NCBI GenBank assembly: GCA_019722365.1
Contig: JADFUC010000208.1
Span: forward strand, 62,001-126,000
DNA length: 64,000 nt
Reading direction: 5' to 3'
Source: Lithospermum erythrorhizon
Lineage: Eukaryota; Streptophyta; Magnoliopsida; Boraginales; Boraginaceae
In this document: one piece after another, positions 12,189 through 24,400 of the stretch
Position numbering within the stretch: position 1 is the first letter of the stretch
Layout: every line of letters begins with the position of its first letter
The notes under the pieces: generated by a model
What the model saw: only the letters and a program-made list of their open reading frames with translations
Told to the model about the DNA's origin: nothing
The model's database searches: none
Translations under genes and position numbers: made by a program

Positions 12189-15100
12189 ATTGACACTATC
12201 TCGGGAGGAATAGCGGGAGGAGGTGATTCCCGAAATGCACAGAAAAACTATTCTCGACGGGGAGTGTACAACACTAGCAGAGCAATCACCAAGAGAGAAC
12301 CAATATCCTTCTCTGACAACGAATTGAGAGGCATTAAGCTCCCTCATGACGACCTAGTTGTCATAGCCCTACTAATAGCGAACTTTACAGTAGAAAGGAT
12401 GCTGATTGACACAAGAAGCTCCGCGAACATCTTGTATCTGAGCACCTTCGATAAACTTCATCTACCTCGCAGTCACATACAACCCATCGCCACTCCGTTG
12501 ACAGGATTCACGGGCCATGTAGTTTACCCTTTGGGAATCGCCACGCTAGACCTGACAATCAGAATAGGTGACAAAACTACAACAATTAAGGCCCAGTTCA
12601 CAGTGGTCGACATAGATGATCCTTCATACAATGGGTTGATTTGTAGACCTATCTTGATGGCACTGAGATTCCCCGCTACATCTCAAGATGAAATTCCCAA
12701 CAGCGGGGGGCATAGGTGAAGCGTGTGGAAACCAGAAGAGGGCTAGGATATGTTACCAAGCCTCGGTTCCCCCAGTGAACAAGCCGACGGTGGAAAGTGG
12801 AAAGAAATGCTGTCGGGAAAATCAACTCGAGATAAGAGCGGTGAGAAAAGGAGAGGAGGAAGATAACTCGCCGAAGGAAAAGGAAAGTCAGAAATGGCTA
12901 GTACCGCATGAAGAAGTAGAAGAAATTCCATTCAATACTGCAAACAGTGAGCGAGTCTTCAGAGTGGGAACGAAGTTGCATGACACTCACAGGGAGGCAC
13001 TGATTTCGCTTATTAGGGAATTCGAAGATGTATTCGCATGGGGCCCTGAAGACATGCCAGGAGTAGACCCCGAGGTAGCGATGCATCGATTACATGTGGA
13101 TTCGATGTTCGTCCCTATCAAGCAAAGAAAGCGAACCTTCAGCGATGAGAAGAATATGGCGATACGAATTGAGGTTGAGGCTCTACTGAAGGCCCGAGCC
13201 ATCCGCGAATTACAGTTCCCAGAATGGATCGCGAATGTGGTATTGGTGAAGAAGTCTAACAACAAATGGAGGATGTGTACCGACTTTACAAGCTTAAATA
13301 AAGCTTGTCCCAAAGACTTCTACCCGCTACCCTGCCTGGGAAGATTGGTGGATGGCAGCGCAGGGCATGAAGTCTTTGATTTCATGGATGCATCAAGGGG
13401 CTATCACTAGATACGTATGCTGCCCGAGGACGAAGAAAAAACAACCTTCTTCAAGGAAAATGGCTTGTTTTGTTGGAGAGTCATGTCTTTTGGGTTGAAG
13501 AACGTGGGGGCTACGTACCAGAGAATGGTGAATACAATATTCGGGAACCAAATAGGAAGGAACATGGAAATTTAGGTAGACGATATGCTGGTGAAGTGCA
13601 AGGAAATGGGGCACCACCTACAGAACCTGAGGGAGACATTTGAACAGCTAAGTACCAGCAAGTTGCGAATCAACCCCAAAAAGTGCTCATTTAGAGTTAC
13701 CTCGGGGAAGTTTCTGGGGTACATGAGCAGTGAAAGGAGTATGGAACCAAACCCTGACATGAAGCCGCCAGTAAGCTATAAAGACGTCCAAAAGTTGACA
13801 GGTTGCCTAGCGGCCTTAAGTCGCTTTATCTTTAAGTCAGGAGAACGGAACCTTCCATTCTTTAAGAACCTGAGAAGAGCCTCGAAGGAAACCTTTCGCT
13901 GGGATGAGGAGTGTGCCCACGTTTTTGATGAATTGAAAGAGTATTTGGGATCGCCAAAGTTGTTGTCTCGACTCGAACCAATGGAGGAACTGCAGTTGTC
14001 AGTTTCAGATGGAGCAATCAGTAGCGTGCTGGTCCGCAAGACCGGGGGCACTCAAAAGCCTATCTACTATGTGAGCCATGTTCTGCATGGGGCTGAAGAA
14101 AACTACCCAACGATTGATAAGTTTGCGTTCGCGGTACTCATCTCCGCAAGAAAGCTCAAGATATATTTTGAGGCCCATCCTATAAAGGTGATCACAAACC
14201 AACCCCTAAAAAGGGTCCTGGCGAGTCCAACCCTCTCAGGGCGACTCACAACATGGGCAATTGAATTGAGCGAGTTCGATATATCTTATGAGCCTCGAGC
14301 AAGCATCAAAGCCCAAGCCTTGACAGATTTCATAGTGGAATGCACGACGAGGCCACCCCAGCAAGTCAGTGGACCAGAGGAGAGTCGCCCAAAACCAACG
14401 CCTCAAGGGACTCTGTATCTGGACGGAGCCAGAAATAGGAAAGGGTTAGGGGCAGGACTGTTAATCTATGGGCCCAATGGGATAGAAATGGAATATGCCC
14501 TCCGTTTCAACTTCGAGGCCACAAACAACGAGGCTGAATATGAAGCTCTGGTAGCAGGGTTGGAATTGGTACGATCTCTGGGTGTTCATCAAATCTTGGT
14601 ACGAAGGGATTCAAAACTGATGATGGATCAAATAAGGGGTGACTATGGGATAAAAAATGAATCTCTCATAAAATACCACGCCAAGGCCACAACCCTGGCG
14701 AGAGGCTTCGCTCACATCGTCTTCGAACATATACTATGCTCCAAGAACGAATAAGCATACCGGTTGTCGAAACTCACCACTACTTATTATGACGAACTGC
14801 CAAAAGAGGTTTACATCGAGGTCCGAGATCGAAGAGCCCATGAGGTGGCTCCTCTAAAAATTGTCCTATAGGAACCCCAGGATTGAAGGACATATATAGC
14901 GAAATACCTGCAGGAAGGGGTATTGCCTGCTAACTCAATTGAGGCGAGGAAGATTCAGCAGAAAAGTCTAAGGTTTTGCATGTATGAGGGAGAGTTATAT
15001 CGAAAGTCCTTCGAGGGACCACTTTTGTTGAGTATGTCCCAAGAGAATATCCAAAAGGTGTTGTATAAGGTGCACATCGGGTGGTGTGGTAGCCACATTG

Positions 15101-16067
15101 GGGGAAGGTTTCTAGCGACCAAAGTAACCCGCACGGATTTTTTCTGGCCCATCACGGTTAAGGACTCAGCGGGCTTCATCCAGAAATGCTAAGCATGCTA
15201 GAAATTGGGAAATGTTCCCCAACAATCTCCAACCACGATGACCCCCATAATCAGCCCCATTCCTTTCGCCATGTGGGGAATAGACTTAGTGGGAAAACTG
15301 TCAAAGGCTAAAGGGTCAGCGGAGTATGTGGTGGTAGCAGTGGACCATTTTAGCAAATGGGTGGAAGCTGCTCCGCTAGCGAAGATCAAAGGAGAAGGCA
15401 TTGTGCGATTCCTGTGGAAACAAGTTCTGACTTGCTTTGGTATCCAGCGAATCCTGATATCTGATAACGGGACACAGTTCGCTAGTTCAGCTCTGCAGGA
15501 ATTTTGCGAGAAATACAACATAGAACAACGATTCACCCCTGTCTATTATCCCCAAGCAAATGGCCAGGTGAAAGTGATGAATTGAACCATCTTCAAGGGG
15601 ATTAAAAAGAATCTGGTCAAGAGTGGGACATTTTCAATGGTGTTATGTCTCTGAGAACCAAACCTTCACACGCTACAGGCGAAACCCCGTTCATTCTAGT
15701 ATATGGCACTGAAGCCGTTCTTCCCGCGGAAGTAAGCCTACCAACATGGAGGCAAAAGGGGTTTGAGGAAATCCAGAACTCCCATGCTTTGAGGGAACAA
15801 CTAAACTTCATTGATGAACTTAGGGATAAAGCTTTGTTCATCATGTAGAAGTATATGCACCTCATGGATCGCTCGTACAATCACATAGTGAAAAGTCGCC
15901 AATTTCGCGTGGGTGACTTAGTGTTGAAGCTATACTCGGTAAGCCACCCAAAGGACGTGAACAAGCTCAACCCTAAATGGAAAGGACCGTATCGTGTAAG
16001 CCACATTCTAGGCACAGGCACATACGAGTTAGAAGAAACAGATGGAAAGCCAGTCCCACAGACCTAG
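12189..16067 (+). pseudogene. pol of Tat element: PR, RT, RNase H, second RNase H, integrase (broken)
   Basis: Protease: the active-site triplet reads D-T-R (Arg codon at 12414). A frame change follows near 12670. RT spans about 12960-13640 with TAG at 13408 and at 13573, the latter directly before VDD of the catalytic YxDD motif. The first RNase H covers about 13990-14345. The second, archaeal-type one covers 14404-14750 (LYLDGA..., NNEAEYEAL, RRDSKL) and ends at TAA 14752. Integrase covers about 14920-16067: the zinc-binding part has stops between its cysteines (15190-15210), and the core has the two Asp positions (GIDLVG, SDNGTQF). The catalytic Glu is replaced by Lys at 15571, and a TGA follows at 15583. 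Confidence 0.85.
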
Positions 16068-16699
16068 TATGCCTCCAAGTTAAGCAAGTTTTATTGTTAA
16101 TCGTAGGTTCACCACGAGCCTATTTTAATTATTGTAATCCTATTAATGAATGCTTGGAGTTATATAACATTCGGAATACCAACATTTTGTATGACAAAAC
16201 ATAATGATTTACTGAGCCAGCAAGGGCTATTATAAATAAAGTTGCTATTCCTAAAACTTTATCTCATGTATATGTATTATGCGTGAACCAGTACACAATC
16301 ATTAGTCGCTTCTACTTTCCCTTAACAATAGAGAAAGACTATCGCCGCGAGTTGATCCCTCGCAGACCCCAAGTCAAGGTATAGGCAAGGCTACGAATCT
16401 TGACAGTCTTCTTCTCAAAGGACTCACTTCCGCGACACTCTCTCATAGCTGAGTCGGGAGGCGGAGTAGATATCCTCAAAGTCGCTAAGACGTTATTTGT
16501 AACAACTCCCTTATTTTGTTAAGACAACTATTACAAGGGGGCAGGATATATAACAGATAATGAAAAATTCAGTTGGAAAAAGTTCAAACAGTTGTAGTAA
16601 ATGAAATTCAATTGCAAAAGAACGTTAGAACAATTAAAATAAAACACATTCGAAATAAAGAGAAGCATTGTCAAAATATTCAAACAAAAGAAACATTGT

Positions 16700-19264
16700 T
16701 AGCAAAAGTTACTATTACAGAAGACAGTGGGATAAAAGGAAAGACAAAAATAAAATCTAGACATTGGGACAACGTCACTGGTAGGAGGGGCTTCTTCTTC
16801 ATCTTCCTCATCCTCAGAGGGGACATCCAAGGAAAGGTCCGTGAACCAAGAAGAGTTGTAATCCTCTTGGAATTCCTCATAATCGGAGCGAAGCTAAAGA
16901 TACTTCTCCTTGTACTTCCTGACGAAGCTATAAGCACCGTAGGCAACATTAGCCCCCAAACAGTCAAGAAACTTAGGCAACTTCTTAAAATGCTCCACCA
17001 TCGCAGCAAGAGAAGCCTCAAACTATGAGGATTGCTTATAGTTCTCCACAGCAGCCCATAGCTTCTTGATGTTGGCTTGCCTCATCCTCTAGACGCTTGA
17101 CTTCGCCCTCGAGCCGCTGAACATCTTGAGTTGTGCTAGAAGCTTCGGCCACAACAACATCCCTATAACTACTTAATTGAGTGATTTGGAGATCAAAGCC
17201 AGAACTCTCCTCTTTAAGTTGATCTCGCTGAAGGGTGACTTCCTCGAGCTTCTTGCGAACCCCAAATTTGTCCTCCATAAGCTTCTTCTTCTCAGTATTT
17301 AGAAGGACGTTGATCCGCTGACTCTCAGCGAGTTCCTTCTTCAGCTTCGCCACCTCCACCTCAAGATCCTCCACTTTCCCAAAAGAGCCTTGGGTTTTGA
17401 GATCCTTATTCTCTTCTCCAAGGCAATCAGCCCTCCTCGCCAACTCGAAGCCAGTGTTGACAACCTAATGAAAAAATAAGGAGATAAATAATTGAAGGAA
17501 AGAGCAAAATAAACTAAGAATGAAGAAAGGAAAAGAATACATGGATCATGTGCCTACACATATTCCCATAGACCTCCAGAGGATCCTAAATGTGAGAATA
17601 ACCCTAGCACAAACCCTCCAAGAGTAAGGGTCTCATGGCATGAAAAGATTGGAGGTTACTCTTGAAGTGAGTGCCCTTACATATTTGCTGCCTCCCTAGT
17701 AGTATGTAGGGTAGGGGCAGGAACTGAGGAGTAAAGAATCCAGCAGCCATTAGAGGGTCATAGGCTGGGAAAGGAGGAGGAGGAATACCCCCTTTGGCGG
17801 ATCAGAGGGTTCCGAACTTGCCTTGGCTTGCTTCTGGTTTCCTTGAGAAACACCCTCTCCACAAGGTCGCTTGGAAGGAAGCGAAGAAGAAGCAACTTCA
17901 TCAACCAAGTTCGCCGGGGGACGGGAGAAGGAAATTGGACCTGACTCGACGTGGACAGGCGAAGAGCCTGGAGTAAGGTTCGCCGCAGAAGTTTGGCGAG
18001 GGGGCAGCGTCTTCTTCACAACCTTCACCTTCTTGAAGGCGATAGGCCTTTTACTCCGCATGCCTTCAAGAGGCACGGTGTTAGGGGGAGCGGTCTCCCT
18101 CGCAGCAAGCAGAATATCACCTGCGCAAGAAAGAGACAAGGACCAGTACATGAAAGGTGTAAATTAAGTAGAGGTTAGGGAATCAGTATATACCCCAAGA
18201 ATGGGATTTTCGGACAAGTCAAATTCTTGGTCATGAACCAGACCCGCTCCTATCAGTACCCCCTCTTTGTAAAAGATCTTCCAGTGCATCTTGTGCCTAA
18301 AAATCCTCCTTAGTTTCTCTAGGGCAGCGGAGGTCTCATAGGTAGGAGGGGACTTAGGCCTATCTGCCTTCTCCAAGGGAACCCACGCCTTGGGGACTCG
18401 CGTATCCAGGCCTCCCTTCAGGAAGCACCAAAGGGAATGCCAGCGATTCTCAGCTACCTTCCCGGGCTTGTTGCCCATAAAAATATTCCACCCTTTAGCG
18501 GGGCTGAGAGAGGTGAACATCCCCGTGTGGAAACCGATGAAGAGTTGGCAGAAAAGAGGCAAGTTTGGTTCTACATTAATGATCTTACAAATCACATGGA
18601 AGACAGTGATATAAAGCCACCCTAAGGGGCAAATTTGGCCAGGGGCACGGTTCATAGCTATTAACAGGTCATTGGTAAAACAGGAAAGGGGAAAACGAAC
18701 TCCATAAGTAAAAAATTCTATATACACACCAGCCCAACCCGTACTCAATGGGCCATCTACCACGCCCCTCGCCACGAGCGGACGGTACACCTGATCCGCC
18801 CCCGAGGGTATTCTCATCTCAACAGAGGAGGGGATAGAAAAATATTCCCTAAGGTCGGATTGCTCTACACCTACGGGTAAGGACTTCTTTATTATAGTCG
18901 GGTCCTCACCTTGCTTATCCTTGGTTTAGGAGCTAACAGCCTGGTCCCTGGGGGCAGCCTCGCGAGAAGTGGGGAGATTAGCTCCCTTTACGAGGGTCCT
19001 TTTTTTTTTTGTAAGGCCCGCCTTGGTTACTTGGATTGTTTCGCGAGCGGAGGTAATTTCTTGACATGGTGAAAGAACCACATTAGCGAAGTTCAAAATT
19101 CCATGAATATTCATTACAGAGACGAAGATTACCTCTTGGAGAGCGATTTCGGCCGAAGTGGCCGCTTGTGACATTGCCACGAACTCTTGGTTTGCTCGAG
19201 TGTCCCTCGCATAGTTCTGCGAGTCTGAGTGGTCAGAGGACAGGTCAACTTGGTTGGAAGACAT
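16700..19264 (-). pseudogene. Antisense ORF in the 3' region of the Tat element (putative gypsy-type transposon domain, PF04195-like)
   Basis: On the strand opposite to gag-pol, fragments run from an ATG at 19264 down to about 16700. In order there is an N-terminal segment (19264-18926) and a globular domain (18817-18164; tryptophan-rich, with FFTYGVRFPLS and NRAPGQICPLGW). Next come a basic/proline segment (18151-17750), a coiled coil (17443-17036; EVEVAKLKKELAES) and an acidic tail read near 16760-16850. The globular domain resembles proteins annotated as 'putative gypsy type transposon'. At least four stops or frame breaks interrupt it. Function is unknown; similar antisense ORFs are known from Retand-type Tat elements. 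Confidence 0.7.
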
Positions 19265-20012
19265 GATATGGTTCCCTGAAATGAAAAATCAACACCCGGT
19301 TAGGTCAAGGGAACTGGCTTCTTGGGACCCCTTCAAGGAACAATAATCAGACTCCAAAGGAGCAACCCTTTGGAGACTCAACCGTCAACTCAAAGGGAAA
19401 CCCATTTTCCTGAGGTAACTACCAAAATCAAGAAAAAATGGGGGAACCCCTATTTTTCTACTCACATCCCCTTTCTTCTTAAAATGAGAGCAACCGCTCC
19501 CGAAGAAGGGGTGGTCATCGTTGGAAATACCAGAGGACTACCCAAGAAGGGCCCTGTGACTGACGTGATTTCCGAGGAGAAACCCTCAAAGTGACTCCAC
19601 CAAGGGCTAACGGTCGGGAAAACCCCTTCCTCAAGAAGAGAGAAGGAAGATTTCAGAAAGATACCGGGGAAAGGGCCACTGTTTACTTGAGATAAGAAGA
19701 AAAACACCGTCGGATGAAATGAAGACGCGGTGAAGGGTTGCAGAAAATGAGTAGAGGGAGTTGGGAGGTTTTTGCCTTAAGTGGAAATAAAAGTGGAGAT
19801 GGAGAAAAAATACAAAAGAGATCACTCACCTTTTATAGCCGTTGTTGGCTTTGGGTCTCCAACCGCCTTTTTTCTCCAATCAGGTATGGACACGCGTACA
19901 CGTAGGGCCTGATATCCCACAAGGGATTAAATGCTTGATAAATTTGAAATCGATTCCAGGGTACTCATCCATTAAAAAATGACTTTTGAGTGTCCTTTCC
20001 ATGGCCTTATAC

Positions 20013-20030
20013 CCAAGGATCGAGGGGCAA
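20013..20030 (+). other. Polypurine tract of Tat element
   Basis: AAGGATCGAGGGGCAA lies immediately before the TG that opens the 3' LTR, where the plus-strand primer is expected. Confidence 0.6.
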
Positions 20031-20504
20031 TGATGTAACCGGCTTATTTTATTAATGGGCCAAGAAAGAATGATTGCCTTGGGCCCATAGATCTATGTCA
20101 ACCCAAAAGTCCTTCTTGGGGATAATCATAGTGGGACACTTGTCACTTCCTCAGCAACTTGGTAGGTTGAGGGGTCTTTTTAGATCCTCTATAAACACCC
20201 CAACATTCACTTCATTAAAGGTAATGCCTTACATCTTTATTACCCCTCTTAAATACTCTACATACTAACTTGATTGTCGGAGTGTTTGTGGTCACCACGT
20301 GGCCACACTTTCAGGTACTACGGCGGACCACCCATACTCCTCACGCGATCCTTTGTGGCGAGGCAGGATATACCGGACCTTACCCAGACGAACCATATCA
20401 ACTCGCTATACCCATATCTCAAAAAGTCTAGATAGTGAGGCACATGTTTCAAGCGAAGTAGACCACTCAGCGAACCAGCGAAGCCCAGAAAACTTGTCGC
20501 ATCA
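20031..20504 (+). repeat. 3' LTR of Tat element
   Basis: 474 bp, TGATGTAACC...CGCATCA, following the purine tract. It carries a TATA-like CTCTATAAACACC near 20188. It matches the 5' LTR with many substitutions and one extra block of about 60 bp, so insertion is old. Confidence 0.85.
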
Positions 20505-20778
20505 CTAATTACCAATTTGGTTATAAAAAATGAGATCAAGTTACATTACGATCTCCGATAGTACAAAATTGGAATGTAGTCCCCAAAAATTGGTTGTGAG
20601 TGCAATTTTGCTCCCTCATTTCACGAAGACGTTAATTTCATAGCTTGTGTATAAGACCAACTTTTGAATTATCGGGATCAAAATACAACTTGATGCTTTT
20701 TCGGACTAAATTAACAATGAGCTCCCTGAACTACCCTCAACATCTAAATTAACAATGAGCTCCCTGACTAAATTAACA

Positions 20779-21093
20779 ATGATTATTTTACCTCCCCATT
20801 TGCAAGTGTAATAGTTAGGAAGTTTCATTAAGGATAAAATTGTTATTTAAAAAAAATACTATTTGGATGTGTGTATAGTGTTGCCCAACCAAATTGTAGA
20901 ATGCCACTCCAAATTAATTTGTAGTAATTAAATTAATAGTTTGACTTGATCCAAGTCTTCCAATACTTGAGAGTCAACTGGGCAACACTATACACACACC
21001 CAAATAGTATTTTTATTAGTGAAATGACAATTTTGTCCTTAATGAAACTTCCTCAACTACTACACTTACAAATAGGGGGGGCAAAATAGTCAT
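20779..21093. mobile_element. MITE with about 110-bp terminal inverted repeats
   Basis: The left arm (20779-20887) begins ATGATTATTTTACC and ends AGTGTTGCCCA. The right arm (20979-21093) is its reverse complement with scattered changes. Between them lie 91 bases with no coding capacity. The arms would form a long hairpin. A fragment of the same arm is repeated directly at 21110-21137. I see no clean target duplication and cannot assign a superfamily. Confidence 0.75.
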
Positions 21094-21466
21094 TTTACCC
21101 CCAACTACTACACTATTTGGGTGTGTGTATAACAGTTGAGGAGTCAACTATTGAAGAAATAAAACATTATATGCATATTGGTCAATTTACAACATTATTA
21201 CACTTGTACCACGAAATATCTGAACAAAACAATTGTAATAAGCAATTTTGTAAATGCCCATTTTTTAGGCTTCTTAATCTTCAACAAATTCATAACATAG
21301 TAAGCTCCAATTAATTAGTCCAACTTAATCATTTTTATTTCTAAATAGTAGTAGCTATTGTTGTTTTTTATTCTTTGTTATCAAATTATGTGTATAAAAG
21401 TGAATATGGATGGTTTAATGAGTAATTATTGTTGTTGGTTTTCAGTTTGCAGCTTCTGGGTTCAAA

Positions 21467-24400
21467 ATGTCAAGTTCAAACAGTGAAACTCTGGATCAAA
21501 GGTATAATTTTTTTTGGGTTTTGATGGTTATCTTGATTTGCACCATTTCTTTGTTTTTTTCATTTGTGTTCATAGTTGGTGTTGCTCAAAATATTGTATA
21601 TAAACAAAAAGAAGGGAAATAAATTAAATAATGGTTTGATCAGTTAACTGAGACTGCTTAGAGGTATGTCTTAGCTTGTTGTAAATTGTAAACTATAATA
21701 ATCCCAAGATATAAAAATTAGATTTTTTTTTTTGTTAAATTGTCTTGTAGTGGAATTGAGGTTATTTGTGTAGTTTTCTGAAGTTTTTATCAACCCGACC
21801 AACTCCAATGATCGACCGATCAATATTTAAGAAAGTTAGCACCAGTAAGGATGTTAGCACAGGATCAAATTCTGTTTTTATCATGGAGTGTTACCTAATG
21901 TGGAAATCATGCTATTATATTTGAATTGGTATTTCTTGAATCAAATTTCCCTACAATTCTGAACTAAGTAACTCATCATTAGAGGCTGGATTCTAAAAAT
22001 TAAGCGGTCTTGAAGTTGTGCTGGCCTTATTTTTAATGGTATCCTCTCTGATCGATTTGCGGTTAAAGTATCATGTTGTTGAAGGAGGTAGAGAAAGGTG
22101 GTTGACATTTGGTTCTTGATCTATAGTAGCATCAGCTTTGGATTGTTCAAAATGAGAGCACATACCATGCATTAGAGTCGCTTGATCATCTGACGCCACA
22201 TCCATATTTAGTAGAAGGAAATGGTGTAGGATTCATATTAATAATATGTTCCAAGGAATATGTCATTTAGTTGATAATTCAAGCATACGGCAATTAAGAG
22301 TTGAAGGAATCAATAGCCTTATTGATTTACAGTCACATATGTTGGTTCTAGTTACTCCCCCATTCCAAATGAGATAGTTAAGTTTTGACTTTTGATGGTT
22401 GAACTTTTAGATTTGGAAATCAAATGGTAATTTGAAAATTTTATCAATGGATAATATTTCCAATATACTTCATTGTTGATATGGTAATTTTGTTATAAAT
22501 CAAAGTAATGTGTGCCAATTAAGACCTCAAAGTTTGTTAAGTTAGACCACTGAAAATCAAATGTGACTATCTTTTATCATATAAAGCATTCATTTGACAT
22601 GATTTACTTATTACTAAAAAGTTGTTGATCATGGTCTGTCAGTCATTTTTTTCTTCATATTTGTCCAGGAATAATAATGGCTCCAAAGATTCTACTGCTA
22701 TGACCATAGAATATCTTCGGGCACGCTTGTTATCAGAAAGATCTGTCTGTCGAGCAGCAAGGCTGAGATCGGAGGAACTGACCAAGAGGGTTAGACTCTA
22801 TAATTGATTTAGTTATCATAATCATCTCTTCCTCTGCTGAATATTATTCATGTTAGGGCAGTAAGATTTATGATAGTGTTATCTCTATGCATCTTTATTT
22901 GTTAGGTGGTACAATTGGAAGAACAGCTTAAGACTGTGACTTTGCAAAGGAAGAGAGCCGAGAAGGCCACATCAGAGGTTCTTGCCATATTGGAGAACCA
23001 TGGGATGAGTGATGTTTCTGATGCAGTTGATTCAAGCTCCGATGAGGAAGAAATTCATGAGTCTAACAATGGTGGCGTTATCACAAATGGGCAAGAGAGC
23101 TCCACCAGCATAAGAGACGAAGGTGTAAATTCAAGTTCTGAGGTTGAATCTTCTCCATCGATTGGTAGAAGTTTATCATGGAAGAGTGGCCATCGTTCTC
23201 AAAACTCACCTCGATTAAAACACATAGATTCCTCCAGGAGAGCATATGCTACTATTGCACCAAAACATTCGTCAACTAATCGCATGGGCAAATCATGTCG
23301 GAGAAACAGGCGCCAGGAGATCAGATCAGCTTTTCTGTTTCTGACTCTAATTCTACTGTCACATATGTATGAGCATTTTGTCATCTCCTTCCGTGGTTGA
23401 AACATGAAAATAACTTTTCTTTAGAGTTATGTGCCTTTTGTAAGTTATGAAAATTCACCAGATAGAACTTCTCACTTTCTAAACATGATTCTGCTTATGT
23501 TAGAATCAGGAATGTACTGTTCCTCTTCCCAACCCCGACCTCTCTCTCCCCTTTAAATAACCATACTACATTTGCATTATTTGACAAGTTATTTTTCCGA
23601 ACAAAAAATTTCATTAGAAAAATCATTTCTATATTTGACCCCTAATATTTTCCAACCAAAAGGTCTGGTGCCCTTTTCGTGTTTTTACCAATATTGATCT
23701 TGATTTGACAATTGAATATAACTTCCAATATTTGAGAATGGGGCATGAAATTTTGACGTTGAATTATTCATTAGTATTCATAGTCTAACATGTTACTTTC
23801 TTGAACAAGTAAATGAAATAGTAGTCTTTTTATCCATGAGCAATGACTTTCATCAATAAATTCTTGGCTTTATGATGACCTCTGAAATCTTTTAGTTTCC
23901 TATTATCAGATCAACAGTTGAAGTGTCACCAAACGGTTCCAGAATTTCTCTTGATGATGTGTCAACTACACTCTCTGAAGATGCCCCAAATTGCTCCAAC
24001 CACCAGTTTCAAACAATGGAAGAAGGTTCATCCCACATAAAAGAAAGAGATATGTTAAACTTGGGAGCAAAACCGAAGGAAAATCAGATAGGTAATGACC
24101 ACTTCCATAGTGATGATGGAGAGTATCAAGATATGGAAGGAGCACTGCAACATCAGGAACAGCTTATTGGAAAATATGAAGCAGAAGAAAATGCACAGAA
24201 AGAATGGGAAGAGAAGTTCGGAGAAAATAATACTCGTTCACCTGTATGTTAACATGAAGAGCTTCTCTTTAATTTTCCTTTTCACTTTCTTCTGTTGAAC
24301 AGCTCGTGATGGGGTTTACTTTCGATAATTACAAGGTTTTGTTAAAGCATGTCGGAAGGACCATAACTAGTCTCTCTTTTCCCCCACTTTTTGTTCCTCA

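Larger units (their letters stand above)
10301..20504 (+). mobile_element. Ty3/Gypsy LTR retrotransposon, Tat (Retand-like) lineage, inactive
   Basis: A 10.2-kb element bounded by two recognisable LTRs, both TG...CA. In order it holds a primer-binding site, gag, protease, reverse transcriptase, a first RNase H, a second RNase H of the archaeal type, integrase, a long 3' region with an antisense ORF, and a purine tract. A second RNase H is the hallmark of the Tat group of plant Ty3/Gypsy elements, and antisense extra ORFs are known from that group (Retand). The coding part carries many stops, at least two frame breaks and replaced catalytic residues, so it cannot move on its own. Flanking pentamers (AATGG and CTAAT) do not match, so no target duplication is visible. 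Confidence 0.9.

Noticed and set aside
13585..14754. 389-residue ORF taken as a host gene
   Set aside because: It is the RT tail and the two RNase H domains of the dead Tat element.
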